DNA of 64,000 nt, taken from assembly GCA_037903475.1 (NCBI GenBank), contig JBAJFG010000037.1, forward strand, positions 372,001-436,000, read 5' to 3'. The notes beneath the pieces are model-generated. The model worked only from the letters and a program-made list of their open reading frames with translations, was not told the DNA's origin and did not search any database. This DNA comes from Ancylostoma caninum. Lineage: Eukaryota; Nematoda; Chromadorea; Rhabditida; Ancylostomatidae. This document shows, one piece after another, positions 12,675 to 25,900 of the stretch. How positions within the stretch are numbered: position 1 is the stretch's first letter; the number at the start of each line of letters is the position of its first letter. The position numbers were made by a program, and so were the translations under genes.

Positions 12675-12965
12675 TTTCGGGCATCGGAGTCCCTAAAGTA
12701 GCGGAGACCCAAGTCCCCAAGTTTCTTCCCCGTCCGCCACCTTGGCTGTGCATTTCTGCGCTCGCCTCTGGCGATCACCCTTCAGAAAGTAAACTTCAAT
12801 ATGGCTGAGCCAGACGAAAGAGCAAAAGCCTCATTATTGCTGGCATCTTCCTTTCTTATTGTTAGTAGATGAGAGTCCATGGTCTCAAAATGATTTCGCA
12901 CCTTAACGACCACGTACTGCGCATCTAACATTGCTTAAGCAGCAGTACAACCAAGGATGTTGCTA

Positions 12966-13914
12966 TTAATCTTTTTTTAAAAGAAAGCAATGATCTAGAA
13001 ATCCGGAAAAAACAGCCGAACCTTTCATTTGTTTTTGTTTCGCACGAAGATGCTCCTTGTATCTTCTAACAAAGCAGATGTAGGTGAGAAGAGCTATGAG
13101 GATCAGGATGAGGATGGCAACCCCAGCGATGATCATAAGCACCTGTGTTGGGAGGGCAAGGGCGGACTGGCGCACTGGAGCAGCCGCGGCATCGCAACGC
13201 TGAAGAAGCTTGTTATGGAGCTCTTTGGGAGCGGAAATCAACTCAGACTGACCTCGATGTTGATGATCTTGTGCAGGTGGTAGAGCTTCGACAATTCGCT
13301 GCTCGCCACAGTGGACTGTGAGAGTGCCGACATCACCGCGCGTTCTCCTTGTACTTGACCGTTCATAGTTGCGTGGAAGCATACAGAAGTCCTGCAACGG
13401 AATGACGTGCCTTCCTCTGACCCTTTCATTTGCACACATATGTACGTACCACATGGAATTCCTCTTGTTTTTCCTTGGCTGCGACAGAAACACCTCCCAC
13501 TTGTCTTCCGGATGATCCTTCTCTAGTGCTGCTTGTACTTTCCTAAAAACAGCACACATCTTCCAAACTTAATGATCTAACTACTGCCTCCCTACCTTCC
13601 AAACTCCTTGTGGGTTCTGGTGAACTCCTCTAACGTCTCGTTGAAGACATAGCGCATTTTCATTTCGTCTTTCACGTAATGATACTGCAAAGAATGAGTA
13701 GGACAGATCAGGACATCCTTGCACTGAACTAACCTTTCTCACAAATCGCTGCAGAATCTCCTTCGACGCTGCCGAGAGCGTATTCACAAAGACATTGTAA
13801 ACACCCTGAGGCTGTTCGGAGATGGCTGGGTTCACACGGATGTCTCCCGAAGTTGGTTCCACAAAGAACAACGCATTCGTACTACTGTGGAGCACTTCGG
13901 TCGAATCTTGGGCC
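12966..13914 (-). CDS. Cadherin exons 36-40: last repeat, juxtamembrane region, TM helix, tail
   Basis: Exons are 13734-13914, 13596-13684, 13450-13542, 13253-13391 and 12966-13199. Exon 36 (NALFFVEPTSGDIRVNP) completes the last repeat. Exons 37-39 form a mixed, charged juxtamembrane domain with single cysteines, without cadherin motifs. Exon 40 holds VLMIIAGVAILILILIALLT, a strong transmembrane helix, followed by the stop-transfer residues RRYKEHLRAKQKQMK. If read through, the tail has 34 residues and ends at 12966. A GT at 13021 could instead splice to an undetected cytoplasmic exon, so the C-terminus is the weakest part of the model. Confidence 0.83.
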
Positions 13915-16900
13915 CTGCAATAAGGCAAATTGCGACCCCTTCAACGCATTCTCGCACGTGTTTCAGGTGTTCACCTGGTCTGTTCAGTTCATAACTCCCT
14001 TTCTCTCAAATGATACATCGATACATGATATGAAATGATGCATTGAAATGAAATGATACTTTGATACATGAATAAAATAAATGATATTTTGCTTGTAAGC
14101 TTCAATTTGAAGAGCATCTTTGTACGATTAACCACCTTGATTGACACCCCACTAATCACGCAACCAGTCTATGTTGGCAACAAAACACCTATATTGGCTA
14201 GCATTTCGACGATTCGCCGTTTTCAAATATCTAAACTGGCTCAAATTTAGGAATTCGTCCCCTCCGACTTTTACATTTGATGAATTTCGGCCAGATCTAG
14301 TTTTGTTTTTGTTAAGAATTTTGAAACTCTCAGTGACTGTAGAAGATGGCCGACGCCTCATAACAAATTAGCGGTAATTATTGCGTGGTCTCTGACCGGT
14401 AATCGCTGCTTACTTTAGACACGGACTACTGGGGCCAACAACAACTGGCTTGGCTCAGTGAAACGGCTTATTGCCCAATCCGGAAGATCTTACTTATCCC
14501 ATCGGAAACAGCGCCTCGAGCTGGTCCAGATCTATCAATACGTGCGCTTGCATGACCTACATTTTACTTTTGGAGAGCGCTTATCACTCATGGAACTTTG
14601 AGTTCCTATCAAATTTACAGGGCATTTAAAAAAGGAGTGAATATAGGTGCATTCACAGACTGAAGGCAAGCAGTGTGACTGCTCACTTTCAGGCATGTTT
14701 GATATTGATAGAAAATGGCCCCGTCTCAGTCCATGGTTCCTCCACCAACAGCCATTACCAGTTTAATGAACCGATATGGAGTGGTAAACGCGATTACTGA
14801 GATGGAGTAAGATGGTAAAGTTTGATTATCCAGAAATAAACTTGATTATTTAACGGGCATAACTGTAGGTCGCACTTCGACGCCATACCTAACCTCCCCG
14901 TAGCAGTAGCGGACGCAGTGTGGGAGCTGGGGGGAGGGGCCTGAGAATGGATGGCCAAACTTTTGAAATTACTTTACAATAAAAATAAAAATCTTGCACT
15001 AGTTTATATTATTATTTTTAATATAATTTTCACTAATTATTCATTATTATGATTAATATTTTGATCAGTTCCATTTTCCATCTGGTTCCCAAAAACGGCG
15101 GAGACTTTTTTCCCACACTCCGCTCCCCTTCCCGCCCACACTCTGCGTCCGCCACTGCCCCGTAGTTATTTTTTCCTTCTGTAGTGATCAAAACTTCGGG
15201 TAAAATTCTGCTAGCAAAATTTGATGCAATCCTCACTGATTGTCTTCTTTTTTCGCTATTTTCTTTCCATGTAAGTTTTGAAGTGATTTGCTGGTAGATA
15301 GACGACTTGTCGTCGCATCCCTTCATTTCTAAATGTTTGTATGTATATTGTTGACGATTTCATCCACACTTTCCAATACTACGAGTTCAATTCTCGAAGG
15401 ATCTAATTTTGCTAGGTGTGTTTCAAAGATTCGAAAATTTTCTATTCTTCCTTCAGTAATAATGAAACAAACTCAGTCCTACCAGTAAGTTTAGTTTCAA
15501 AAACTCCATTTTTCACGAAGAAGACGATTGTGGACAAAAACTGTATAATAGAAAATAACAATTAAGTCTCGAAAGCAGCTATACACAAGAAGCCACCCAT
15601 TCACTCGAAATTGTGCGATTTCGTAAGCAACTTTCCGGTTGCCAACTGCCTAACTAACTTCTAGCTGACTGCTTGCCGAACCTTCAGACGTTAAGTTAGA
15701 ACTGGCCTGTCGGTGACCTGCCGATGACCAACCCGTGTGCTCATGAATCGCAGCTGGCGCCGCTCCGGTCTCAAACCATTCCTTCGCCACAGGTTACGCA
15801 TTAATGAATCGCACCCCCGCAAACGTTAGTGGTCCACGCCCACGTCCCGTGCGTGCGCACGCACCTCTCGACCTGCGGCCCAGAAGATAAACATGTGACT
15901 CTTCAACCGCGATGTTCAAGAATGCAGTTATATCAAGCATTCTCTGCTGGGTAACAATTATAAACTCGTATTTTACATTTCGTAACACCAATAAAACTCG
16001 CCAATAGGAGCATTTCTCACAATGGCGCCTACAAATGTGACCAAACCAGTTATCATTATTTCTATTGCACCAGAAAAAAACTACCACTTGAAATTAGAGA
16101 CTTGTCTTCCGACAGGTTGATTAAATTATCACCTTACCGAACGTGTCAAACGATTGATTGGTAGACGAACAATGCTCTTTTTGCCAATTGATGGCATCGG
16201 CTGGTTTCCGAGCTCAGAAAAAAAATTACATACTATTACATATGGTCATAAAATGACTATACTTCATTTAAGTTCCGTACTGGCAGTGGGACTACCTTAA
16301 ATTAGAATGTGCCGATAATGGGAACAACATATTGTCGCCAGATACCCATGTGGGGACGTTATAAATTGAAAAGGTCATCAAATGTTCGCACACCTGGAAA
16401 AACGTCTCAACGGATTAACCCACAAAGTCAGTTGAACTAACTTATTATGTTAAAAGGAAGAGACGTAGGGAAATTAGGAAAGATGTATTTAGAGCGCCAA
16501 TGTGTCCTTCATCTACGCACACTCTTTAGCTAGTAGTATAGTATAGTAGTGTAAATATAGTAATAAGCAATTTGTTGCCACTCAATTAAAGGAGGTAGTG
16601 TGAATACAGTATAAACTATAATATATGAATATATTTACGTTTGATCTCTAGAATGAAAAAGAAAAAAATGACAGTTTCATTATGGAAGGTACGCCATTTA
16701 ACGCTCTGACATTTGCTCACTCCACATTCAATGAGAAGTTGATACTGTGGTACTCCTACTTTAAAAATAAGCGAGCACTTCTTTGATTTCAGGCGCACCA
16801 GGTGTACGGACAATAAGTAGATGAATAAATAAATGAATACTGTGATGAATAAATAAATAAATAAGTAAATAAATAAATACTGTATTTATATCCTGGAACG

Positions 16901-19900
16901 GCGTTAGAAAGGCTGCTCTAGTAATGAGATCTTTTCGATTTTTTACCAAAATAGTGGTTTCTATATCTTTAATGGCGCTTAGCGGTCGTCTACTAAGCCA
17001 AGTACGCAAAAAACTCATGAAATGATTTCCTAGTCTGCCTGGATATTACATACATACATGGGGTGAAGTTTGAAAAGTGATTAGCTGAAAAATGCACATG
17101 TGTACTTTTCCAGGAATTTCATCTCCCGACACTCATGAGCCCTGAATATAATTCGAGCTAAATATGAAATTTAGCCGCATCAAATTTTTTCAAGTGAAGA
17201 AGAAACTTGGCCAGCTCGATTTGGAGACCCATCACTTTCATGTCCCATTCGTGAATTCCGGAAAATCGAGCACAGCTGGTTCTGAGTACATACAAATGCA
17301 GTTAATTTCAAGACTTTGAAATGTGTTTCCGGCAGAAAATCAAAAGCCGAAAAGAGACCGTAGCAAGTGCTTCGATGTTGGAGCGAATGACTTGAAAAGT
17401 AAACTAGTGCTTGGATCCAATTTGTTTTTTTTTTCTTCTTTTCAGCTCGAAACCTCTTCAAGCCAACCCAGTATAGTAATACCATTTGATTTGAGGGTTC
17501 TCTTCCTGTTCCCTATTTACGCATTCTGGCACGTCTCAGTAATTTACCGTCATTTTTGTTGACGAAGGCAGAAGAAGTATGGTCTGAAAGTGTAAACGCC
17601 GTGGAAATCAGAGAACGTACTAATCCTATTCCGACAAATAATGTTGCCCTATGGTTTTCTACAAATGTTCTACTATTGTTTAACTTCACAGGCGTTTGCT
17701 GTTGAAGTAAGTAGCTGCTAGAATGAGCACGTAAAAGCTTGGCCTTCAAAATTTGGAGGCTAAGATTGGAACGTCTCACTGAAAGAATCGTACTTTGGAG
17801 TCCGAAGCGTGTGGAGGCACTTCTGGGAAAGCTCAGGTTTGTAGTTTTCATCAAAGCAAAGCTAAGCTGATTCAGCTTTAGCCCAAACGACTAGCAAAAT
17901 AATTTGCACAATTAGTACTCAGCAGTTTATTCAGAAGCAAAGGGGTTCATTTTTTTTTGCAAGTTCATGATTATTGTGGTCAAGCCACTATTGACAACGT
18001 TAAAGAACTGAATGAAAACGACATTTGAAGCAAGCAGAGCTGACAGTGGTGAGGCCAAGTCTTGCAAGCTTCACACCATGCCTGGTGCTATGCGAAGTAC
18101 TGTCTCAATGACTAGACACATAAGACTGTTACAGAATTTCCCTACTCACTCGTTAAAGGCACTACTTGGGACAATTTTCATGCGGTTAGTCCTTCAAGGA
18201 TAACGAAAGTTCCTCTTCCGGTCTCCCTCATGCTCTCCGGCCAGGGTCCCTGACGGAATTGCCCAGGGTTAAGTTGGTCATCCAAGTCCTGGCATACGAA
18301 GACTCGCACAGTACTTCCAAATTATGGGAAAAGGATCTTGGTAGGAGACCATTCACCTTCATCTTAGGAGAGCGGCCTACCCACCATGAGTAAGGATCGC
18401 CACCTTGGAAATACCTTTGGGTGTACTGGAATAGATAAATAATGAATGTCCGAAACGTTGTTATTGTTGTGCTCCTGGTCCTGAGCATCTAGATAATCAG
18501 ATAATTCTACAAAAGTTGCACTGTCGAAGACATCACTGTTCCCAAGTACAAGAAGTAGATATCTATCCGCCTATCCCTTGGATGAATTGAGGCACGAAAT
18601 AGACTACTGTTGTATTTGCAACAACGCTCATTCTCCACAATAAAACTTAATCTAGATGCTTATTTTTACCTGTTGTGGATCAGCAGGCATGTTCATCTCG
18701 GCTATTCTTTTCTAACTGACCGAATGGGGACAACCAAAACCTTGTTCTGCCCGCAAATTGGGCAAAATTGTACGTATGCACAATGGACCCGTGTTCACCA
18801 TAAATTGAAAACCAGGATTGGGTGCAGGGGGAGAGTTGGGTTTATGTTTTGTTTTCCTATAATAGTAATGAACGAAACGAAAATGTAGAGACGATGAGAA
18901 CTTGAAAAATTAATATTAATTCAGAATTTACCGCCAAATAATGAAAAACAAATGTCGGCGGGCCGCCTATAAAGAGGAAGCCACAAATACGAAGTTCCTA
19001 TCATTTTAATAGCTGCAAAAGGGAAGCTCACGCCTATCATCTATCCCCAGTTAGGTCAGCATTAGGATGGGAATAAATGTCCAAAAGGTGACGGTATAAG
19101 GAGTGGGGTGCATCTTATGCTCCTGAACGACATCCGGTAACCAATCTACAAGAATAGTTCGCATTTATGAGCCTATGAAGAGGAGGTGTGTACGCTGATT
19201 GACGCTCCCTTCTGTTCTCAAAAATAAGGTGACTGGGGGAACGGCAGTATGGCGTCCTTTAATCCCATTGCACTGCTTGTTTCCAGTTTTTCGTTGTAAA
19301 TTCTGCCCAGATCTCTTTGTAGAAGTCTCGTTTCACTTTTGTTTGCAAGAAAAACTTTGCTTTGGTGTTACTCATTTGGTTTCTCTCACTCATCGTCATC
19401 TTTTTTATTGGAGCCAACTACGGTGGAGTTCAGCTTATACGTACATAAATGAGAATTTATCAAAGGCACCATTACACGTGTCTTTAAAGCCCTACTTCCG
19501 TATGATCGTGGTTCTTTTCTGAGAAATGTGGAGAAACCAGGGCAACTCTCCACGCGTCTCTATTACAATCTCTTCACTGAGAGGCTAAATTCAATCACTA
19601 CGTGGCTCGCTGAGCACTCACGGTTTGAAGTCGACGTGATCCAGCGAGTAGCGGACATCTCGACCGGAGCTGCTATGAGTCACAGGGACGGGGGTGTCTC
19701 GGAGATTCTCCTCTGCAATGCTTACCAATCATCAAATGTTTGTGTATTTGACACTTCTCAAAAGAGCCCTCACGTATGACTGTCACAGTGTTGTTCTCAA
19801 TCAACGGCGCCGGATGGAGCGTGGGTGCTTCCGCTTCAAAAACCACTGCTGTCCTAATCATACTGGCGTTCTTCGCGTCGAACGCCACTTGACTGACGTT

Positions 19901-22900
19901 CAAGTCGGCATAATTGCTGCAATCTGCAAACTGAGGAGCATAAATTATGCTGGGAAAAAAGCGGGCACCTCGCTAGTAGACACAGGTCCACGCGACGTGG
20001 ATGGTTCGTCGCTGTTCCTCCCGACACGGCTATCTCCCCCGAGTAATCGTTAACCGAGAAGTTGTCGAACTCAGCCGTGCCTGAATGTTTGTCGATCAGC
20101 TTTCCGCACGCTTTTTCCAACGCAAGTACGGAGATATGCGCTAGGAAGTGCTAGCAGGTGACAGACTGCCTACTACAAACCACACACGTACATGTCGGTA
20201 GCAGGTAGTAGTGAATCGCGCTGAGCTCGTCGCCGTCCTTGTCTTCGGCGGACACCTTTCCAACGATGACGCTGCCGCGGCCGGAGGAGTGCGGAACGGC
20301 GAATACGGGCAGCGCACCCTGAAATAAGACTCAGATTCCATAAACCTGGGAGCATTCGGAAGAGCTCACTTTGGCAAATTGTGGGACGTTGTCGTCGACG
20401 TCTTCCACTTCGATTCGTAGAACTCGGGAGGCGTTCCTCGAAAGGTCAAACACGCTCCAGGCAGTTATAACCAGCTGAAAGTAGAGCCTTCAAATAGTTG
20501 TAAAGGTGAGAAGTAATTCGTCCTCTATCTCTATCGCCTGCATTTTATTTCCACGAAACAATTAGTGCCGCTCTCACCCCGTCCCCACTTCACATATCTT
20601 TGTTTACATATTATAGAGTCTAAATAATTTGTTGATACAGAGACTGTGTAAAGTAAACACCAATGAATGAAAATAGGATGAAGTACCCTTTTTTGAGGAA
20701 GATGTTCCAGAAGCGGATGGAATACACTGGGTCTATGTCTATTTAATTATTTTTCAGTACTAGGTCCAGTGGTGCTCTATTTATTTTGCGTGAGGTTTTG
20801 TGAAGAATATATGGACTCACAGGAACAGCATTCAAAGGAAGTAAAAAAGGATAAGCTTCAAAAAAAAAACTGCAAATTGGGAAGTAGGCAGGAAAACGGA
20901 CGGACACAACTGTCTCTCCATCAGTTTTGGAAAAAAAAAGGGAAAATTTAGCCTCATGGACGCTTCTAGAGGTCTCTAAAAGCCAAATTCATAGTGCAGC
21001 GGATCCGATCATTCCACTGATTAGACAGACCTTTAATTCTCACAGTATTGAGGATGCTTTTGAGCAAGTGGCTTTAAGTAAACACGAATAATAAGCTCCT
21101 TTTCACTTGGGCTAGGGGGCTATGCTATTAGGCTTGGGCAATGGGCACATACAACAATACACAGCTAACCAATAATCAGCGGGAAACAAATGCTACGAAA
21201 CCGCGTAGATTACTCAGCTTCCATGTAATAAGTGGAGCAAAGTCTATGTACATACCTATGTTCTTAGTTATTCTTGGTTCATTATTTCATTACTTTGCCG
21301 TCACTAAGTCGTGTTATTTGTATGTGCTATGCTTTTAACTTCATATGGGATATTGTTTGTAAGATGCGTGTTTTGTTTCTAGATAAAATAAGTAGCTAGT
21401 ACAATTTTTCTTCGAAAGAAAGACACATGATTCGGAGAAATATTCATGGATAGATCGCATAGAAAAACACTTCGGTTGATTATATTAGGCCTAGTAGTCC
21501 TATTTGCTCGAGTTGGTTCTTTCACAGGAAGATTTTTTTCCAACAAATTTCATTCGGACATCCAGGACGTGAGATTGCGTTTGTACAGCTACAATAGTAA
21601 TCGCACCATCTCCTTAAGAAGAAAGCGGCTAATTTCTCAAATTTGTTCTATCAAACAGATGGGGAAATGTGTGGGCTTATTTTTTGTCCCGTTTTTCCGT
21701 TCTTATGTTCCAGATGGTCATTTTTGAATAACTAGATTCAAAATCATTCCCTTAATGACTAGTTTCAGAGATTTTCGCCGTCCTTGATACTGTCTTCCCC
21801 TCCCCCATCCCTACGAACCTCTGCAGCATTTTTGCCCAAAAATTCATCAGAAATTTTCTCTTGCACCAAAAAATCGCAAAGTGGGTTCTCATACAGCCCT
21901 ATCCTTTAAATCTTATCCTGGAACATCCTACAACAATCTCGTGCTTGCTCCAGTAAATGTCATCCCTGTTTGATATAACTCGACTAAGACCGAATTCTAA
22001 TTCTTATATGTATGTTACTTGCTACCCAGGGTATGCTGGGGATAAACATGTCATTCTTCCACGTTTTACCTCCACAGGAAATCACAGAAGAGGAGCAAAA
22101 CAGACAACAACAGTTACTTCGTGTGTTAATTCACTTATTCACGAACTGGTTCGATCGCTAAGCCTTTGCACGAGGACGTCACTGCCCTCGCCAAATTCCT
22201 CGATTTAAGTTTTGTTTTCTTGATTTCGAGAGGGGCAAAAGTCACGCGCACAGCAGCTGATTTGCGAAACCACTTAATCGAGGCTTTTTCGAGGATGCTT
22301 ACTCATCTTTGCTTTCCCCTCGTTTCTTTCTTTTCCTCCCAGTTGAACAATTAGAACGGTGAAATGGCAACGAGAGCTGCAAACCGCCACAAAAACAGCA
22401 CAATGTCAAGGCAATTTGGGAGGATGTTCGTCTCAAAATTACCCAGAACTGGTAAGTTGAGCAGGTTTGGTTGTAAGTTCGAAAAGTTGCGGGAGGGGGA
22501 TCCTCTAGAAAAAAAGAGAGATGCTAAGAAAACTCGATACATAAAGGGTTCCTTGAGCAATACCGGATACTGGTAACTGGTTTATTCAATTCGTTCGGGC
22601 TAATTTGCATCGTTAGAGCATGAAGTGGACAACTAGGAGAAGACACCTATCCGACCAAATCTCTCCAGAATAAATCTCTAAACCGATTTTCCGATGTGAC
22701 CCTCATCTATTTGATTTGTGAACCTCTGGTAGAGGCTCCTAAAAACCAATTGTGCATTGTGTGAATAGCTGATCAATTGTAGAACATTCCAGTTATTCCA
22801 ATGAACAATTATACAAAACGACGATTACATACCCACCACTCCTATGTAAATAACATAGCTAAGACGGCGATTAGTCGATCATGCCCAGGGTGGACACAAA

Positions 22901-25900
22901 AACTGTGGCCGGAGAGAGTTCCCACACTCAAATTAGATATCAATACTTCCCCTTACAATTCTCAGATTATTTATTATGCTCGCATAGGTTTCAGTTCACT
23001 CGAGAAAGGGGAGGGGGTGGAGTAAACTTTTTTTTACATTTCAAGGGACCCAAGTGAGATATGGCCGCAGAAGCTAGAAAGGTTGAGGACGCGACGGGTA
23101 GGGAAAGCGAGAAAATGCAAGAAGCCGTGGATACAGACATTATTCTATTTCTAAAAAGTACACGACTGCTTGATACGTTTTTGCGAGGTGCTAAACTACC
23201 CACCAACCCAATGTGGAGAGAAAACTACCCACTAACCCAGTGTGGACGACTTTCTCGAATATAAATCACTACTTCTTTTTCGAGAATTCCATCTCAGCAG
23301 CGAGTTAAAGTATTGTACATAGATGTGTTGAGCAGAAAAGCTTGGCAACCCTGTTTAGGAAACACACCCATTTCGGAACAGCGGAAATTGCTTAATTTGC
23401 CCGGGATCGTTCATGAATTTGGGCACAGAATTTCTACGACGGGTAATACCGTGGTTTACTCAATTCATAATCCGATCTCAATTCCGCCATGGTTGCCTAG
23501 TCTGTTATTCGTTCCCGTTTCAAAACCAAGAATTCATTTCCTTGTGATTTAACGATTTTGACAGACGATCGGGCAAGGGAGCTCTTTAGACGTTGTAGAT
23601 CTGGCATGCCCAGATTTCGCTAATTAGCCAATCTTCCCCTCAACTCCCCATTAAATTAATAAGCTTATATTCGTGCACCTCTTTACTTGTTTGCATAACG
23701 TATGATCAAATAAATAGGTTGAGAAGCGAAGACCTTTCATCTTCGCTCTGATGACCTTTTTTGGCACTGACCTTAACTTATGTCTCTTTTTTTTTGATTT
23801 CGATATCCAAAATATTCCAACAGGATCGATGGATGGTGATGAGTGGAAGGGGGAAATGAACAATAAAAATATACATCGTTCAGCGTACAATAATATGGAG
23901 CCTGGGTGTTTTCCGTGTACATATCCTGACAATTATAAACCTCATTCACGAACACCGAACTTTCGTTTTTCTTGAAATGGACTATACCAATTGTGCATTC
24001 ATTCCACTTTCATACTCCAGGCATCGCAATGGAATTTTGCTTCACTCGAGCATTGCTGTTCCGACGCATCTTGCATTTTACACTTTCAGTCAATAATAGC
24101 TTTGACCTCACTACTAATGTGTGTATCCAAAAACGGTAGAGTAGAAGACAGAACAAGAAAAATCTTTATACATAACCCGATGAGCAAAGAAGCATCAGAA
24201 AAGTGCTCAGTATTCAATGTACAATAGAATAGACACAGCAGACGCGACGTATGGCTAAGTGCACACGCGAAGGACGGAAAACAGTTCGAAGCGTTGCGCT
24301 CACGCAAGCATATCGTGTGACTGATGTCCAATACCAAATATAGACAAGCCAATGATATTGAAGGAGATAAAAGAGTGAGTACGAAGTTTCGTGCAGTCGT
24401 CCTCGAGGAGGAACGCCGACTTCTGTGGCAGGACCGGCGGCTCGGACAGTTTCCAGTATGGCGCGTGCCAGCTGGGCGTCTCGGAGTGCACGAACGGCAG
24501 CAGCTTGTGGTAGCACCGTTGATAGACACCTGGAAATGTTTCCCAGAATCAGTGTTTCATGGCAATTGCACGCGATCGTGGCTGTTTTGAGTAAAAAAAG
24601 CAGGTCCACCCACGCTGATAAACACGCTTATTTGGCTATCAGCTCAGTGTGGATGTTCCCTTCCCGATAGGGGTGCGATGAGTCGCCGAGATGCGCATCT
24701 CGCAGTCTTTGACAGCAATTCGAACGGATCAGCACTTAATCGCATTAGAGCGCTTTGTCGTGCTGGAAAAAGCGCCGCGCCACAGGAGGTCTGTGGCACA
24801 CTAGAGGAGTTTCCGTAAGCTTTCGACTGGAGGCAAAGACTGAGATGGAGGCAAGAACAGCAGCACGGCGACGTTTTTCCATCGGAAAATGGCAGGAACC
24901 GCGGAGAAGAAAGCGTAGGGAAGTGGAGGGGGCTCCAAAACCGCGAGCAGAACGGGTAGGATAAAATGTGAGACAGCACGAGGTCACCATCTCGTGTGGT
25001 GCGATTCATGAACTTTCCCAGGAAAGTCCTAAGTCTCTTGCTCGTCCAGAGTGGGCAGCTTTTCTTTGTTACCAAAATGCGATTTATCTTGCTATTCCTA
25101 ACACAACTTCTCGGTGACCGAGACGTGTTGCTCCGAGGAAGTATAGCCATTTTTACCAGAACTCGTCCATTCATAACCACGAAAGGTTTCTTCTACAAGT
25201 TTCCTCTGCATCAAAGGGAAGCTATCCAAGGTCAAATTCGACATATTGTCATAACGGAGTTTCATCGTGATTTGCTAGCACTAAATGCTGACACTGATTT
25301 CTGCTGACGCATCACGATGAATTTCAGATTTATACCCACTATTAGCAACGTCTACCTTAACAGCAAAATAAATGGGTGGATGAATATTTGAAAGAAAAAA
25401 GAACCGGATGTCACTAGCAAAAGTCGGTTTCCAGCGTCTCATCAGCTAGTCTTGTTAGAGATTGTTGCAGGAAAAGTGATGGAAAATATGCAGCAGTGAA
25501 TATGCAGAGTCTCCTGGGCAAAAGTTGCAGTAATTCTTTGTTCTCATAGCTAGTTTCCTTGCTGAGGGTGGAATTCAAGGGTTTTTCCTGAGAATCTGGT
25601 CCAAGAGGGTGTGCGAATAGGTTATGGCCTTCCAGAGAAAGTCAATGAATTCTACAAATAGTAGTTGAGACAACCCTGGTTTTCAAGGGATGCATACATC
25701 ACTGGGATTACCTAGGGTAAACGTGCTAACACCACACAAAATTTGTCAATTCTTTCGTTAACGTTGGAGTTAACACGTTTACCCTGGGTAAGGTAAAATA
25801 ATAATAATACAGAGCTTGGGACAGAACTTGGGAATATTCCTGAGGAACATAGTGGACAGTAACAGGTTCTGTTGATAATGAATCAGATGAGAATTCAGGA

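Noticed and set aside
24644..25180. 178-codon open frame on the minus strand
   Set aside because: It lies in the intron between two phase-matched gene B exons (25905 and 24529), is rich in Ser, Arg and Cys without pattern, and both strands are open here.
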